A stretch of 64,000 nucleotides of DNA from Pandoraea aquatica (GCF_902459565.1 NZ_CABPSN010000004.1:372001-436000); one strand, 5' to 3'. Positions 29,501-38,710 are shown, counted from the stretch's first letter. Translations and numbers: made by a program. The notes: a model not told the origin generated them from the sequence alone.

Positions 29501-31534
29501 GGGCGTCCGGACCGCTATACCGACGCAACGGGCAAAGTGCATCGCTACCTCTACGACAAGGACACGTCTCGGCTGAAGGAGGTGCAGTGCGGCGAAGTGA
29601 GCGTCGCGTTCGCCTATGACTCGCTAGGCCGCCTGTCCGAGCAGCGGATGACACAGGCTGGCGAGGACCGACTGACGGTAACGCTCAGCTACGATGACAT
29701 CGGGAGAGAAATTCACCGCGAGTTTGTTGCGCCATCCCATCCGGTGTTTTCGATTTCGCAGGAATACGATGGCTTTGACCGGCTCATCGCGCGCACGCGA
29801 TCGTCTGGCGGAAACAAGGAGCTTGAGGAAAATTTCTCCTACGACGAGCGCTCGCGTCTGAACTTGTATTACGCCACTGGGGCCAATGCACCCGCCGATC
29901 CGCACGATCCGGCGCAGCACATTCAGGTGCAGCAGTGGGAATACGACAAGCTGGATAACATCACGCGGATCAGCACGTGGCACCAAGGCCCCGATAAGCC
30001 GCCGGGCATCGCCACTTACCATTACGACAACGACGCCGACCCCACGCAACTCACCTCGCTTGAACGCTCGGATTATGGTGCTGCCAGCGGCACGCAGACG
30101 TTCCGTTACGACGATGCCGGCCGGATGATCGAGGCGGAGGACGGGTATCACGTTGTCTACGATGCCTTCGATCACGTTGTCTCCATCTCACGCGATAACG
30201 TCGAGCGCGCGGCCTATCGCTACAACGGGATGGACGAGCAAAGTCACGTGGCGGTGCCTTCGCAGCCGATGCGCAAACGCATTTTTCGTGAGCACAAGCT
30301 GGTCACGGAAATTCGCGGTACCTTGTCGCGCACCTATCTGGCCGGTGGTCTCGGCGATCTAGACGAGACGGGGGCGCTGCGCGTCTACGCGACCGACCAG
30401 AAGTCGACGGTGCTTCAAAGCTTCGACGCGCAGGGTCAACGTCACGATGCGCTGTACTCGCCGTCCGGCTATCGCGCGCAGGCCGCGTGGCATGACGGTG
30501 TGCCCGGACAGGACGGTGAAATTGCGGATCCGGCGACGCAATGGCTATGGCTGGGCAATTCGCGAATGTACTCGCCAGTGCTCGCGCGATTCCTGGTGCC
30601 CGACAGCTACTCGCCATTCGACGGTGGAGGGATCAATCGTTATGCACGGATGGACCCTGTCAATTCCATCGACCCGAGCGGACACATCCCAAAGTGGCTG
30701 GCCATCGGCATTGCCGTTGTGATGGCGACAGTTGCGATTGCTGTCGCGGTGTTTGTCCCCGGCGGGTTCAGCGCGGTCGCTATTGCGGCAAAGGTGACGG
30801 CAAAGGCAGTGGCAGGCAAGTTGGGCATCGTCTCGGCGACGAGTGCGAAGGCCATGGCCATTTACAGCAATGTGAAAGTGACGGCGTCCGTCTTTGCGAC
30901 GATCAAGTTTGGACTCAGTGTTGCGGGGGCGCTATCGACAATGACCAGCACGATTGCCCGCACACTCGATCCTGAGTCGCAACTGGCCGTGATGCTGGGC
31001 CATATCGGATCAGCGCTGACTGTCGCTGCGTTCTTCGCGTCGATCCCGGGGTTCAAAGCTGTCAATAAAGGGTTTACGGACAAAGTGGCTGAGGCACAAA
31101 AAGGCGGCAAGGCAAACGCGAAGCTCCAGGCGATTGCCAAAAGGGACCAAAGAAAGGCGGCCCGAGCGGGGAAAAAAACGAACACGACGCGAAATCCGGG
31201 CAGCCCCCGAAGTGCCGGCCGTCCGCAGACACCTTCAAGCACGGCGCGCGATGCCGGCCCTTCCGGCAGTCCCGACACGCAGAGCCTGACGCAGGCCGAG
31301 GGACAGGCAACGGCTGGCGACTATGCGCTGCTGGCAACGGAACAAGCTGTCAACGTGGGCGCGAACGTCAATAACTACCTCGCACCGCAGCCGATCATGC
31401 CAACGGGCGGCGGCTTGCCGCAGCCACGTCCCGCGCCGTTGATGATGGTCGCAGAGGACATCCGGTTGATGAACAAGGGCTATCTCAATTATTCCAACCC
31501 CTACGGAACCCTTCCGATTCAATTCTCTACGTGA
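26594..31534 (+). CDS. Rhs/YD-repeat protein, TccC-like, with hydrophobic variable C-terminal domain
   Basis: A 1646-aa protein. The N-terminus (GVDPRTGTYSIRIAMPEI) is typical of orphan Rhs proteins lacking a PAAR domain. Residues ~200-1330 carry at least fifteen YD-type repeats (YDEWGNE, YDVVGNE, YDEFGRAV, YDGMGRQT, YDSLGRLS, YDDAGRMI and others) that build a closed shell. The Rhs core end is ARFLVPDSYSPFDGGGINRY then DPVNSIDPSGH; the final DPSGH is residues 1360-1364. The remaining 282 residues are the variable cargo: several hydrophobic, Ala/Val-rich segments (about 1366-1480), then a Lys/Arg-rich stretch and a Ser/Pro-rich tail with no catalytic motif I recognise. Known Rhs/TccC proteins encapsulate and release a C-terminal toxin. 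Here a pore-forming or membrane-acting cargo is inferred. GGAGGGG precedes the ATG. No obvious immunity gene of usual size follows. Confidence 0.9.
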   Translation: MSENPHQRSQADSSALYSGAQSFLSFLEKGVDPRTGTYSIRIAMPEIAINAMSGPDVALSLSFNPMQNVDLGVGRGWSWGTSQFSPLGKRLILSSGETHLALLTETGIELPDRKLSTFKVERLENALLITYRSGRRERLVRFNLNDPLSPYVPEEITSPQGHAMRLTWTPFEGKPALSTITDHDGRELLRVTRTDLAATISVATSEGNMAAFSLNLSGDLVSSIALPVTENAAWQLRYAPYTDANLAFLTEVKSPTGSVESIVYKEAGHAMPLRATDPPGEPARVPYVERYVMDPGGGQPRRISTYSYSTRNYFGFEAGVHWEDSTDALYKVLTDYRYDCTESQLDADGNPLITIYRQYDRFHALRIERRKQGDCEEETLDDFHDEPGKSWYEQSPIVELVSRHRVRYTRAGVSREVVSTYRYDEWGNEVESIGPDGIAERTTYYDPAGEPGCPPDPIWLTPRKERTVTREPAEPDERVVPTTVTYIYGLMSSIDPTAPQFLHCTEQRQSTADGDFATITFDYEDNLQSPLLHGRLRGKTETVNGLTTMTQFAYDVVGNELIIDESAHTDFDDTATHATVHRSVFSGLELRRENADEQVTYQHDAMGRVTRETALPVNGDQVYEAWVEHSYAFPAQAGGTVSHATRNASGVVITQHFDGTGLLVRETKLSPEMDGQTHHDVRLVTYDEFGRAVREIQRDVVDGEVIANTLNFFFDDWGQRNRVVRSDGVTEHVDFNPVSLMETSWVSAGSVVSGEQVRLSNRFDEIEREERFLIDGTLVSRASMTYDGMGRQTSVTELGTGTTRYAYDFADRLVSETLPDDTVVTYDYVPHSLTDALTAVHVDDISVGQREFDGLLRVVSQTVGAQRSTWAFDGDRSHPREERTPTGDVLGYEVNPSLTTRMKRRTAGPLEMSYEYEPQSGLLLRASSQGPGQTPIDYACERDSVGNLLKETWTDAESSHSAEHVWTLMGRPDRYTDATGKVHRYLYDKDTSRLKEVQCGEVSVAFAYDSLGRLSEQRMTQAGEDRLTVTLSYDDIGREIHREFVAPSHPVFSISQEYDGFDRLIARTRSSGGNKELEENFSYDERSRLNLYYATGANAPADPHDPAQHIQVQQWEYDKLDNITRISTWHQGPDKPPGIATYHYDNDADPTQLTSLERSDYGAASGTQTFRYDDAGRMIEAEDGYHVVYDAFDHVVSISRDNVERAAYRYNGMDEQSHVAVPSQPMRKRIFREHKLVTEIRGTLSRTYLAGGLGDLDETGALRVYATDQKSTVLQSFDAQGQRHDALYSPSGYRAQAAWHDGVPGQDGEIADPATQWLWLGNSRMYSPVLARFLVPDSYSPFDGGGINRYARMDPVNSIDPSGHIPKWLAIGIAVVMATVAIAVAVFVPGGFSAVAIAAKVTAKAVAGKLGIVSATSAKAMAIYSNVKVTASVFATIKFGLSVAGALSTMTSTIARTLDPESQLAVMLGHIGSALTVAAFFASIPGFKAVNKGFTDKVAEAQKGGKANAKLQAIAKRDQRKAARAGKKTNTTRNPGSPRSAGRPQTPSSTARDAGPSGSPDTQSLTQAEGQATAGDYALLATEQAVNVGANVNNYLAPQPIMPTGGGLPQPRPAPLMMVAEDIRLMNKGYLNYSNPYGTLPIQFST

Positions 31535-31604
31535 TGGCGACGCGGTTGAGACGATTTCCGACGCGACGACTAAACATCCATTGACGTAGCAAGGAGTGAC
31601 CGAT

Positions 31605-32663
31605 ATGGCAAAGATCCCTCTCATGGCATTCATTGTCGATCCCGAAGTGGAAGCCGACGGGATCACGGCTGCCTATCTCGCGGCGCACGACGACACGTTG
31701 CCGGCGCGGGTGCCGAGCCCGCCGACGGTGCTCCCGACAGACTTGCTGTATTGCATGATCGACGGCGAGGTCATTGCATCGATGACCTACGAATTTACCG
31801 AAGACGATAGAAACAAGCCCATCGATGTCGCGTATCCGGGGGCCGAATTGCGTCTGCTTGAGGAAGGGGAGCACAGCTTCACTTACCGGGTTGAGCGAGC
31901 TGACGGTGCAATTGTCGGGGACTCGATGGTCAAGATGTTGCTCGTGTCGCTGTTCCCTGCGCTGGATCTCAGACCACCGACGCTTCCGAATACGCCCGAC
32001 AACGCGCTAAACCCCATCAATGCGTTGCGCGGCACCGTTGTGAACGTGGCGTACTCGGGCATGCAGGCAGGGCAGGATGTGCAGGTGCATTGGGAGGGTG
32101 TCAGCGACGACAGCAACATCGATACACCGTGGAAAACTGTGCCTGACGACGTGCCCGAATTCATGTCCTTCGAGATTGTGCCGTTTCTGATTGCGGCAAA
32201 TATCGACGCGACTGTGGCCGTGAGTTACACGGTCAATCGAGAGGGAATGGCATCGGATTCCGAAGTATTGAACCTAAGAATCCTGCCGTTCGAGCTGAAA
32301 TACATGCATCCGCCTCAACTGCCTGATCTCGGCGGCGGCAGCCACATCGAGCCGGACCGGCTGCCGAACGGGCTGACCGTCGAGCTTGCCCCGTGGTATC
32401 TGGCGTTCGAGCGCCAGCGGCTGTGGCTTTGGTGCTGGGGAGAAAGCTCGGACAGTCCGGGGCAACCTTACCAGCACTACATGAAGACCGATTACCTGAT
32501 CTCGGCGGACGAAGCCGCGAACGGTGTGACGGCAAAGGTGCCCGCCTCGTGGCTCACGCCGCTCGCACACGGCTCGCGGCTTGTCTTTCAGTATCAGGTG
32601 GCATTTCGTGACGGTGCGAAGCAGGAATCCAGTCGTGTGTCGTTCGAAGTGATCAATCGATAA
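31605..32663 (+). CDS. Ig-like beta-sandwich protein encoded downstream of the Rhs gene, function unknown
   Basis: A 352-aa protein predicted to be all beta. It reads as two or three Ig-like units, each opening with a Pro-rich strand, an aromatic/acidic middle and a closing V-x-Y-x-V strand (VAVSYTVNR near 205-213; LVFQYQVAFRDG near the C-terminus). No signal peptide is present. ATG at 31605 fits AAGGAG at 31591-31596 with 8-base spacing; an in-frame GTG at 31596 overlaps that site and is unlikely. It lies 70 bases after the Rhs stop on the same strand. A binding or receptor role, or protection against the Rhs cargo, are both conceivable; neither is shown. Confidence 0.75.
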   Translation: MAKIPLMAFIVDPEVEADGITAAYLAAHDDTLPARVPSPPTVLPTDLLYCMIDGEVIASMTYEFTEDDRNKPIDVAYPGAELRLLEEGEHSFTYRVERADGAIVGDSMVKMLLVSLFPALDLRPPTLPNTPDNALNPINALRGTVVNVAYSGMQAGQDVQVHWEGVSDDSNIDTPWKTVPDDVPEFMSFEIVPFLIAANIDATVAVSYTVNREGMASDSEVLNLRILPFELKYMHPPQLPDLGGGSHIEPDRLPNGLTVELAPWYLAFERQRLWLWCWGESSDSPGQPYQHYMKTDYLISADEAANGVTAKVPASWLTPLAHGSRLVFQYQVAFRDGAKQESSRVSFEVINR

Positions 32664-32725
32664 CCGGAGCGCACGCACGGTGGCATCGTGCGATTGCCAG
32701 CGTTCATTGACCCTGAGGTGCTGCC

Positions 32726-33745
32726 ATGTCTACTCGTGATCGGATTGAAAACGTGATGCGTTGCATTAAACGGAGTGCGCTCGCGGGATTGCTATTTTGC
32801 TTAGGTGCTATGGGAGTCAGCGGCGCGGCGCTGGCTCAGTCAGGTGCGCCGAAAGCATCGGGTGACGTGTCGATTCTTCCGATTGGGCCGGCCGTTGAAG
32901 CGCCACGCCCTGACACGGCACCCGGGGTCCACTCATATCCGCTGCCGACCATCGTCATGCGTCGCACCAGTGACGGTAAGCAATGCTCGTTCCCGGCTCA
33001 GGACGGCGCTGCCGTCAACTTTAACGCCTCTCCGTATTCATGCGAGGACAACGTCCTGTCGTCCTTCGAAGTGATCGGAGCACATGAGGGGATGATTATT
33101 GATATCGAGGGGTCACCGAGATGCGATGGGAGTGAGGCCTGGGCCAGTTACGTCGTCTCATTTGCGGCGGGTGGCGGGCCGACCGGTGCGGTGGCGACGA
33201 CGTCCGTCGTAGCGTCGATGGGAGTGCCGCTCGGAACGCGACTGACCGACGGCGCAGGGAACAATGTATTGATCGCCAATGGCTCAAGAGCCGTGGGTGA
33301 GCCACTTTCCACAGCAGTGTCCTGCGTGAAGGTGACGAATCTGATACCGGAAGGTCCGTATCGTATTCGGAACGCGTACAGTGGGAAATGTATTCTCAAT
33401 ACTACTGGGCCAAGCCATACCGCGCAGTGTACCGATGCTGTGAATCAGTTGTTTTACGTCACCTTCAGCCAGAATCGGGGCGTTGTTTCGGCGGCGGCAC
33501 CGCTCGACTGGGCGCGGCGAGAGTCCCTTCGTTCGATTATCACAGACCAATATGTCGTGGGCGTGGGCCAAACGACGGACCTCGCCAGCGTCCTCGGTCG
33601 TGAGGAAAGCACCGGATACTTGAAGACGACGACTGGAAGGTGTGCGTCAGAGAGCGATATTCCGTTCCAGATCAACACCATCGAATGCAAATACGCGGTC
33701 GGCGCAACTATGCAGTGGACCTTTGAGCCAGTGACGAAGCACTAG
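32726..33745 (+). CDS. secreted protein with beta-trefoil-like C-terminal region
   Basis: A 339-aa protein with a clear N-terminal export signal: basic RCIKRS, hydrophobic core ALAGLLFCLGAMGVSGAALA, and probable cleavage after ALA about residue 37. The mature part contains about ten Cys, suggesting disulfides in the periplasm or outside the cell. The segment from about residue 212 (PYRIRNAYSGKCI, then QLFYVTF) resembles one lobe of a ricin-type beta-trefoil, a carbohydrate-binding fold, but the usual QxW is not clear. GAGGTG supports ATG 32726; an internal ATG at 32756 would also leave a working signal. It ends the rightward cassette, 62 bases after the Ig-like gene and 8 bases from the convergent YegP gene. 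Confidence 0.7.
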   Translation: MSTRDRIENVMRCIKRSALAGLLFCLGAMGVSGAALAQSGAPKASGDVSILPIGPAVEAPRPDTAPGVHSYPLPTIVMRRTSDGKQCSFPAQDGAAVNFNASPYSCEDNVLSSFEVIGAHEGMIIDIEGSPRCDGSEAWASYVVSFAAGGGPTGAVATTSVVASMGVPLGTRLTDGAGNNVLIANGSRAVGEPLSTAVSCVKVTNLIPEGPYRIRNAYSGKCILNTTGPSHTAQCTDAVNQLFYVTFSQNRGVVSAAAPLDWARRESLRSIITDQYVVGVGQTTDLASVLGREESTGYLKTTTGRCASESDIPFQINTIECKYAVGATMQWTFEPVTKH

Positions 33746-33753
33746 CCACCGGC

Positions 33754-34089
33754 TCAATGCGACAAATCGCTCACCGACGCCGCCGGCGCATCGCGCTTCA
33801 CCTGCGTGATCCCGTCTTCCATCTGTTCGGCGGTGGAGAACATCTGGCTTTGACCGATGATCTCGCCGTTACGCGCTTTGAGCACGAAATAGGGCCGGCC
33901 GGAGGTGGACGTCTTGCGCTCGAAGCGGTGATCCTCGACGGAGTTTTTACGAACGGACTCGATGCCGTTCTGCGCCGACGCGCGCGCCTTGTAGGTCTCG
34001 GAGGAAAGGATGGTATGTCCGCTGTCGCCCAGCAGGTGAAAGTGGAATTCACCATTGGGGCTGCGCTTGAGTTCGAACTTGCCTGACAT
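33754..34089 (-). CDS. YegP family protein (DUF1508)
   Basis: A 111-aa protein made of two copies of the short DUF1508 motif: GKFELKRSPNGEFHFHLLG with SSETYKARASAQNGIESV, then RPYFVLKARNGEIIGQSQ with FSTAEQMEDGITQV. The frame is open upstream, but the ATG at 34089 gives the family start MSGKFELK. Function is unknown; members are small soluble proteins often induced by stress. It marks the right edge of the toxin island. Confidence 0.9.
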   Translation of the reverse strand: MSGKFELKRSPNGEFHFHLLGDSGHTILSSETYKARASAQNGIESVRKNSVEDHRFERKTSTSGRPYFVLKARNGEIIGQSQMFSTAEQMEDGITQVKRDAPAASVSDLSH

Positions 34090-34294
34090 TTGTGGATCTC
34101 CCGGATCTTCCAATGGCCAGCGGCGAGGAACTGTGAACTGCAAGTGACGGCGGCAGAGCGCCGCGTCGAGGAATGCGCCTAGATTAGCACCGTCAGGACT
34201 TTGGCGAAACCGCACTTTGTTTCGAAGTGTAAACCACTTTGAGTGACACTCCGCCGAACGGCCCGGGACGCTGCCGTTCGACGGTCATTCCACT

Positions 34295-34987
34295 TTAGCG
34301 GCGAGCGTACTGCGTCGCGCCGAACAGCATTTCGCGGGCTTTGTCGTCCTGCAACGGTTTGCGTGCGTCCGCAAGCACCTTGATGCCGCGTTGCACCGCC
34401 GGGCGGGCTTCGATCGCTTCGAACCACTTCTGCACGTTCGGGAAGTCCGACAGCTCCACGCCCTGATTCTTCCATGAACGTAGCCACGGCCAGATCGCGA
34501 TGTCGGCGACGGTGTACATGTCACCGGCGACATACGGATGGTCGCCCAGGCGCTTGTCGAGCACGCCGTACAGGCGGCGCGCTTCGTTGGTGTAGCGCTT
34601 GATCGCATAGTCGATCTTCTCGGGCGCATAGATCCGGAAGTGGTGCGCCTGACCGAGCATCGGCCCCACGCCGCCCATCTGGAACATCAGCCATTCGAGC
34701 GTCTCGTACTTGCCGCGCACGTCGTCCGGCAGGAAACGGCCGGTCTTGCCCGCGAGGTACAGCAGGATCGCGCCGGATTCGAACAGGGAGATGGGCTTGC
34801 CGTCCGGGCCGTCCTCGTCGACGATGGCCGGGATCTTGTTGTTCGGCGAGATAGCGAGAAATGCGTCCTTGAACTGATCGCCCGCACCGATATCGACGGC
34901 GTGCGCGTGGTAAGCCAGCCCGCACTCTTCGAGCATGATGTGGACTTTATGGCCGTTGGGCGTGGCCCAGGAGTAGACCTGAATCAA
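34295..34987 (-). CDS. glutathione S-transferase, YfcG/YghU-like (Nu class)
   Basis: A 230-aa cytosolic protein. The N-terminal thioredoxin fold begins MIQVYSWATPNGHKVHIMLEE; the thiol site is replaced by Thr-Pro-Asn as in disulfide-bond oxidoreductases of the YfcG/YghU group. NNKIPAIVDEDGPDG and LFESGAILLYLAGK form the glutathione site, and the helical C-terminal domain has YTVADIAIWPWLR. Members reduce disulfides or peroxides with glutathione. A single gene with 205 bases before YegP. Confidence 0.92.
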   Translation of the reverse strand: MIQVYSWATPNGHKVHIMLEECGLAYHAHAVDIGAGDQFKDAFLAISPNNKIPAIVDEDGPDGKPISLFESGAILLYLAGKTGRFLPDDVRGKYETLEWLMFQMGGVGPMLGQAHHFRIYAPEKIDYAIKRYTNEARRLYGVLDKRLGDHPYVAGDMYTVADIAIWPWLRSWKNQGVELSDFPNVQKWFEAIEARPAVQRGIKVLADARKPLQDDKAREMLFGATQYARR

Positions 34988-35252
34988 TTGCGGCTCCTCA
35001 GGGAGGCGTCGAGCGACGCCGGCGGATCACGTCGTGCGCAGGTCGCTCGGGCGGCTCCGGAGGCACGGTGATGGCGCAAATGGCAAATGGGCCGGGAGGG
35101 CGGCACCGTCCCCCCGGAGAAAAACTGCCGGGAAATTACACCACAGAACGTTTTTCCCTGCCGGACGCAGGGTTGGTGGTGTCCGGCAGGCGGTGCACGG
35201 CGATTTCCCGGTCCGCGCCGTCAGTGGGGTACGTCCCTCCAGCATCCAGCCC

Positions 35253-36482
35253 TCATCCAGCGGCAATATCCGCATATTTCGCTAGTTCCAGCTTCGCGAT
35301 GGCGTTGCGATGGACTTCGTCGGGGCCGTCCGCAAAACGCAGGGTGCGGGCGCTCGCGTACGCATACGCCAGCGGAAAGTCGCCGGAAAGCCCCGCCGCC
35401 CCATGGGCCTGAATCGCCCAGTCGATGACCTGACACGCCATGTTCGGTGCGACGACCTTGATCATCGCGATTTCCGCCCGCGCGGCCTTGTTGCCGACGG
35501 TGTCCATCATGTAGGCCGCCTTGAGCGTGAGCAGACGGGCCTGCTCGATCAGACATCGCGCCTCGCCGATGCGCTCGCGCGTGACGCCCTGCGCCGCAAT
35601 CGGTTTGCCGAACGCCACGCGCGAAAGCGTGCGCTGGCACATCAGAGACAGGGCACGCTCCGCCAGGCCGATGAGCCGCATGCAGTGGTGGATGCGGCCC
35701 GGCCCGAGCCGTCCCTGTGCGATCTCGAAGCCGCGTCCTTCGCCCAGCAGCAGGCTGCTGGCGGGTACGCGGACGTCGTCGAGCACGATTTCCATGTGGC
35801 CATGCGGGGCGTCGTCGTAACCGAAGACCGTGAGCGGTCGCACGCGTGAGACGCCTTTCGCGTCGGCCGGAATCAGGATCATCGACTGCTGGGCGTGTTT
35901 CGGGGCGTCGGGGTCAGTTTTGCCCATCACGATGTAGAGCGCACAGCGCGGATCGCCTGCACCGGTCGACCACCACTTGCGCCCATTGACGACATAGTCG
36001 TCTCCGTCGCGATGGATTCGGCATTGCACGTTGGTGGCGTCGCTCGATGCGACGTCCGGCTCCGTCATGAGAAACGCCGAACGGATGTCGCCGCGCAGCA
36101 GCGGCTCCAGCCATTGCGCTTTTTGTGCGTCGGTGGCGTAGCGCTCGAGCGTCTCCATGTTGCCGGTGTCGGGTGCGTTGCAGTTGAAGACCTCGGGGGC
36201 CCACGGCACCTGTCCCATGATTTCGCACAGCGGCGCGTATTCGACGTTGGTCAGGCCAGCACCGCGCCCGGAATCAGGGAGGAACAGGTTCCATAGTCCG
36301 GCCTTTTGTGCGAGCGGTTTGAGACGCTCGATGACTTGCGAGGGCTGCCATGCGTCGCCGTTGCGTCTGGCGATCTCGATCTCTTCGAGATAACGCTGCT
36401 CGTTGGGAAAGATGTGCTCGTCGAAGAACGCCGAGAGACGCGCGCGCAGCGCGTCGACTTTCGGGCTGTAGCTGAAGTTCAT
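35253..36482 (-). CDS. acyl-CoA dehydrogenase family protein
   Basis: A 409-aa FAD enzyme of the ACAD fold. It carries [15 protein letters not shown] (FAD/substrate signature), [14 protein letters not shown], and near the C-terminus [22 protein letters not shown] and [19 protein letters not shown]. The expected FAD-proximal catalytic Glu region reads GPDEVH. ATG at 36482 gives the family start [16 protein letters not shown]. It is 82 bases after an APH-type phosphotransferase gene. In LvaA/LvaC of Pseudomonas and in animal ACAD10/11 this pairing handles 4-hydroxyacyl-CoAs by phosphorylation then elimination; the same role is inferred here. Confidence 0.92.
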   Translation of the reverse strand: MNFSYSPKVDALRARLSAFFDEHIFPNEQRYLEEIEIARRNGDAWQPSQVIERLKPLAQKAGLWNLFLPDSGRGAGLTNVEYAPLCEIMGQVPWAPEVFNCNAPDTGNMETLERYATDAQKAQWLEPLLRGDIRSAFLMTEPDVASSDATNVQCRIHRDGDDYVVNGRKWWSTGAGDPRCALYIVMGKTDPDAPKHAQQSMILIPADAKGVSRVRPLTVFGYDDAPHGHMEIVLDDVRVPASSLLLGEGRGFEIAQGRLGPGRIHHCMRLIGLAERALSLMCQRTLSRVAFGKPIAAQGVTRERIGEARCLIEQARLLTLKAAYMMDTVGNKAARAEIAMIKVVAPNMACQVIDWAIQAHGAAGLSGDFPLAYAYASARTLRFADGPDEVHRNAIAKLELAKYADIAAG

Positions 36483-36564
36483 GAAGGCTCCGTGCTGTGG
36501 CTGTCTGCTGAATCGAAGGCGAAATCGAGGTGCCTCAGGTGTCTGAGGCGCGTCAGGTGCGGCG

Positions 36565-37674
36565 TTAAGTGCCGGGCAGGTGTGTCGAGCGCTGCGCGTA
36601 CGTCCACGCGAGTTCGGCCATCGGACGCGCCCGTTTGCCAGCATCCAGCGCCTGCTGGCTCGCCGCCGTGCCGTCGCTCACGCGCTTCATGATTCCTTGC
36701 AGAATCGCGGCGATGCGGAACATGTTGTACGCGAGATAGAAGTGCCATTGCGCGGGCGGAACGATGCCCGTGTGCTCGCTATATCGACGGATGTAGACGT
36801 CTTCGTCCGGAATGCCGAGTGCCGTCCAGTCCAGCCCGGCGATACCGCGAAACACGCCGGGGCTGACGTGCCACGCCATGCAGTGATAGCTGAAGTCTGC
36901 AATCGGATCGCCCAGCGTCGACAACTCCCAGTCGAGCACGGCGAGCACGCGCGGCTCGCTCGGATGAAAGATCAGGTTGTCGAGACGGAAGTCGCCGTGG
37001 ACGATGGTCGTGCGTTCGGGCGCGTGTGGCGTGCCGACCGGCAAATGCGCGGGCAGCCACTCGATGAGCCGGTCCATCGCGTCGATGGGTTCCGTCTCTG
37101 ACGCCCGGTACTGTTTGCTCCAGCGCGCGATCTGACGCGCGATGTAGTCGCCCGGCTTGCCATACGTTTCGAGACCGACGGCGCGGTAATCGACACGATG
37201 TAGCGCGGCGATGACGCGATTCATTTCGTCGTAGATCTCGCCGCGCTGTGTCGCGGTCATGTCAGGCAACGACGGGTCCCACAGCACGCGTCCGTCCACG
37301 AAATCCATGACGTAGAACGCGAGTCCGATCACGCTTTCGTCCTCGCACAGGCCACGCATGCGGGCCACAGGGACGTCGGTGCCGGCGAGCGCGTCCATCA
37401 CGCGATATTCGCGTTCGATGGCGTGCGCAGAAGGGAGAAGCTTCGCCGCCGGGGCCGGCTTGGTGCGCAGCACGTAAGCGGCCGAGGGCGTGGTGAGACG
37501 GTAGGTGGGATTGGACTGGCCGCCGTTGAACTGCGTGAACGTCAGCGGCCCGGAGAAACCGTCGACGTTGGCCGTCAGCCAGTGCGCCAGTGCGGTGGTG
37601 TCGAACGGTGCACGACTGCCCAGCGCACGTTCGCCTGCAAATGCGGAAAAGTCCTGTACAAGCTCCTCGGCCAT
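36565..37674 (-). CDS. aminoglycoside-phosphotransferase-fold kinase, ACAD10/11- or LvaA-like
   Basis: A 369-aa kinase-fold protein. The substrate-side [12 protein letters not shown] glycine-rich region, the K of VLRTKPAP, the catalytic loop [13 protein letters not shown] and the metal site [14 protein letters not shown] are all present, so it should be active. The family phosphorylates small molecules; members next to acyl-CoA dehydrogenases act on hydroxyacyl-CoA. ATG at 37674 starts [14 protein letters not shown]; the longer open frame upstream is not conserved-looking. Transcribed with the acyl-CoA dehydrogenase gene. Confidence 0.92.
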   Translation of the reverse strand: MAEELVQDFSAFAGERALGSRAPFDTTALAHWLTANVDGFSGPLTFTQFNGGQSNPTYRLTTPSAAYVLRTKPAPAAKLLPSAHAIEREYRVMDALAGTDVPVARMRGLCEDESVIGLAFYVMDFVDGRVLWDPSLPDMTATQRGEIYDEMNRVIAALHRVDYRAVGLETYGKPGDYIARQIARWSKQYRASETEPIDAMDRLIEWLPAHLPVGTPHAPERTTIVHGDFRLDNLIFHPSEPRVLAVLDWELSTLGDPIADFSYHCMAWHVSPGVFRGIAGLDWTALGIPDEDVYIRRYSEHTGIVPPAQWHFYLAYNMFRIAAILQGIMKRVSDGTAASQQALDAGKRARPMAELAWTYAQRSTHLPGT

Positions 37675-37811
37675 GCTGTCTCCTGCATTTCCGGTGCTGC
37701 GTTGATCGAGACTGATTCGTGGGTCTGGCTTCTTGCTGTTGTCCGGCGACGTTCGATGAAACGTAATGGGCCGGGGAGGTCCTGGCCCGGAATGACAATG
37801 ACGCGTGTCGT

Positions 37812-38567
37812 TCAGCCGCGCTGGCGCGTCCGCACGAACGACGCAAAGATCTTCTCCATCACCGTGAGCCGGTTGTCGCGATGCAGCGGCTGCGGCGGGG
37901 CAAAGTTCATCAGGCGCACCACCCAATCCTGTGGTTTGTCGCCGACGTCGAGCGCATTGATGCAGGCGGGCGTCTGCGCGAGCTGGCCAAGGAAGAGGCG
38001 TCCCAGCGGATGCAGGGCATGCGACAGAATCGCGCGATTCACGCCGCCGTGCAACACCAGCAGCACGGTATCCCACGATGGGTCGGCACGCAGCTCGGCG
38101 AGCGGCGGCACCACGCGATCGAGCAGTTCGCGCACCGATTCGCCATTCATGAAGCGTGTGTCTTCCGGCACTAGACCGTCGAACGCGCTGAGGAACGCTT
38201 GGGCCAGCTCAGTAGGCGGCAGGTCGGAGATCTTGCCCGCACGAATCTCCTGCCAGCACGGCCACGTTTCGATTTCGACGTCCTGCTCTGTCTCGGCGAG
38301 CACGCGCTCGGCGGTCTCACGCGTGCGCGGCAAGCCGCTCACGATGACCCGGTCGAAGCGGATGTTCTCGGCGGCGAAGGCGCGTCCGGCGGCGCTGGCC
38401 TGCGTGCGTCCCAGTTCGTTGAGCGGGACGGTGTCGGCATCGATCGAGTGGCCGCTGTCGTCGAAATACGTGACGTCGCCGTGACGCATCAGATAGATGC
38501 GGCGGCGTGCCGACGGCGTGAAGGTCAGCGGGCCGGTCTGGGTACCGAGTTGGCCGAGTGAACTCAT
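37812..38567 (-). CDS. histidine phosphatase family protein (phosphoglycerate-mutase-like)
   Basis: A 251-aa phosphatase. The catalytic RHG is in YLMRHGDVTYF (about residue 28), the second Arg in SGLPRTRETAERV, and the second His in LLVLHGGVNRAIL. The substrate is not determined by sequence. Being in line with the acyl-CoA phosphotransferase gene, it could act on a phosphorylated acid or CoA intermediate (inference). Confidence 0.9.
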   Translation of the reverse strand: MSSLGQLGTQTGPLTFTPSARRRIYLMRHGDVTYFDDSGHSIDADTVPLNELGRTQASAAGRAFAAENIRFDRVIVSGLPRTRETAERVLAETEQDVEIETWPCWQEIRAGKISDLPPTELAQAFLSAFDGLVPEDTRFMNGESVRELLDRVVPPLAELRADPSWDTVLLVLHGGVNRAILSHALHPLGRLFLGQLAQTPACINALDVGDKPQDWVVRLMNFAPPQPLHRDNRLTVMEKIFASFVRTRQRG

Positions 38568-38675
38568 GCGAGGGTTCTCCTGAACAAAGGCCGACGGCGT
38601 ATTCGCGGGCTTGCGGGCCTTAATGAGGCTTGAGGCTTGAGGCGCGAGGACCGGACGCTGCGGCAGGGCATAGAG

Positions 38676-38710
38676 AGAGGGCGCAAGCCGGTGGTTCGGC
38701 TGCGCCCTCT
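38676..38710 (-). terminator. strong hairpin after the enoyl-CoA hydratase gene
   Basis: AGAGGGCGCA (38676-38685) pairs with TGCGCCCTCT (38701-38710) and an inner GCCG/CGGC stem extends it to 14 bp with one bulge. It begins 14 bases beyond the stop of the leftward gene. No T-run follows on the minus strand, so readthrough into the histidine phosphatase gene is possible. Confidence 0.5.

Noticed and set aside
26594..31534. DNA-level tandem repeat or CRISPR in the Rhs gene
   Set aside because: The YD motifs repeat only in protein; nucleotide copies are diverged and unevenly spaced. No CRISPR array was seen anywhere in the window.
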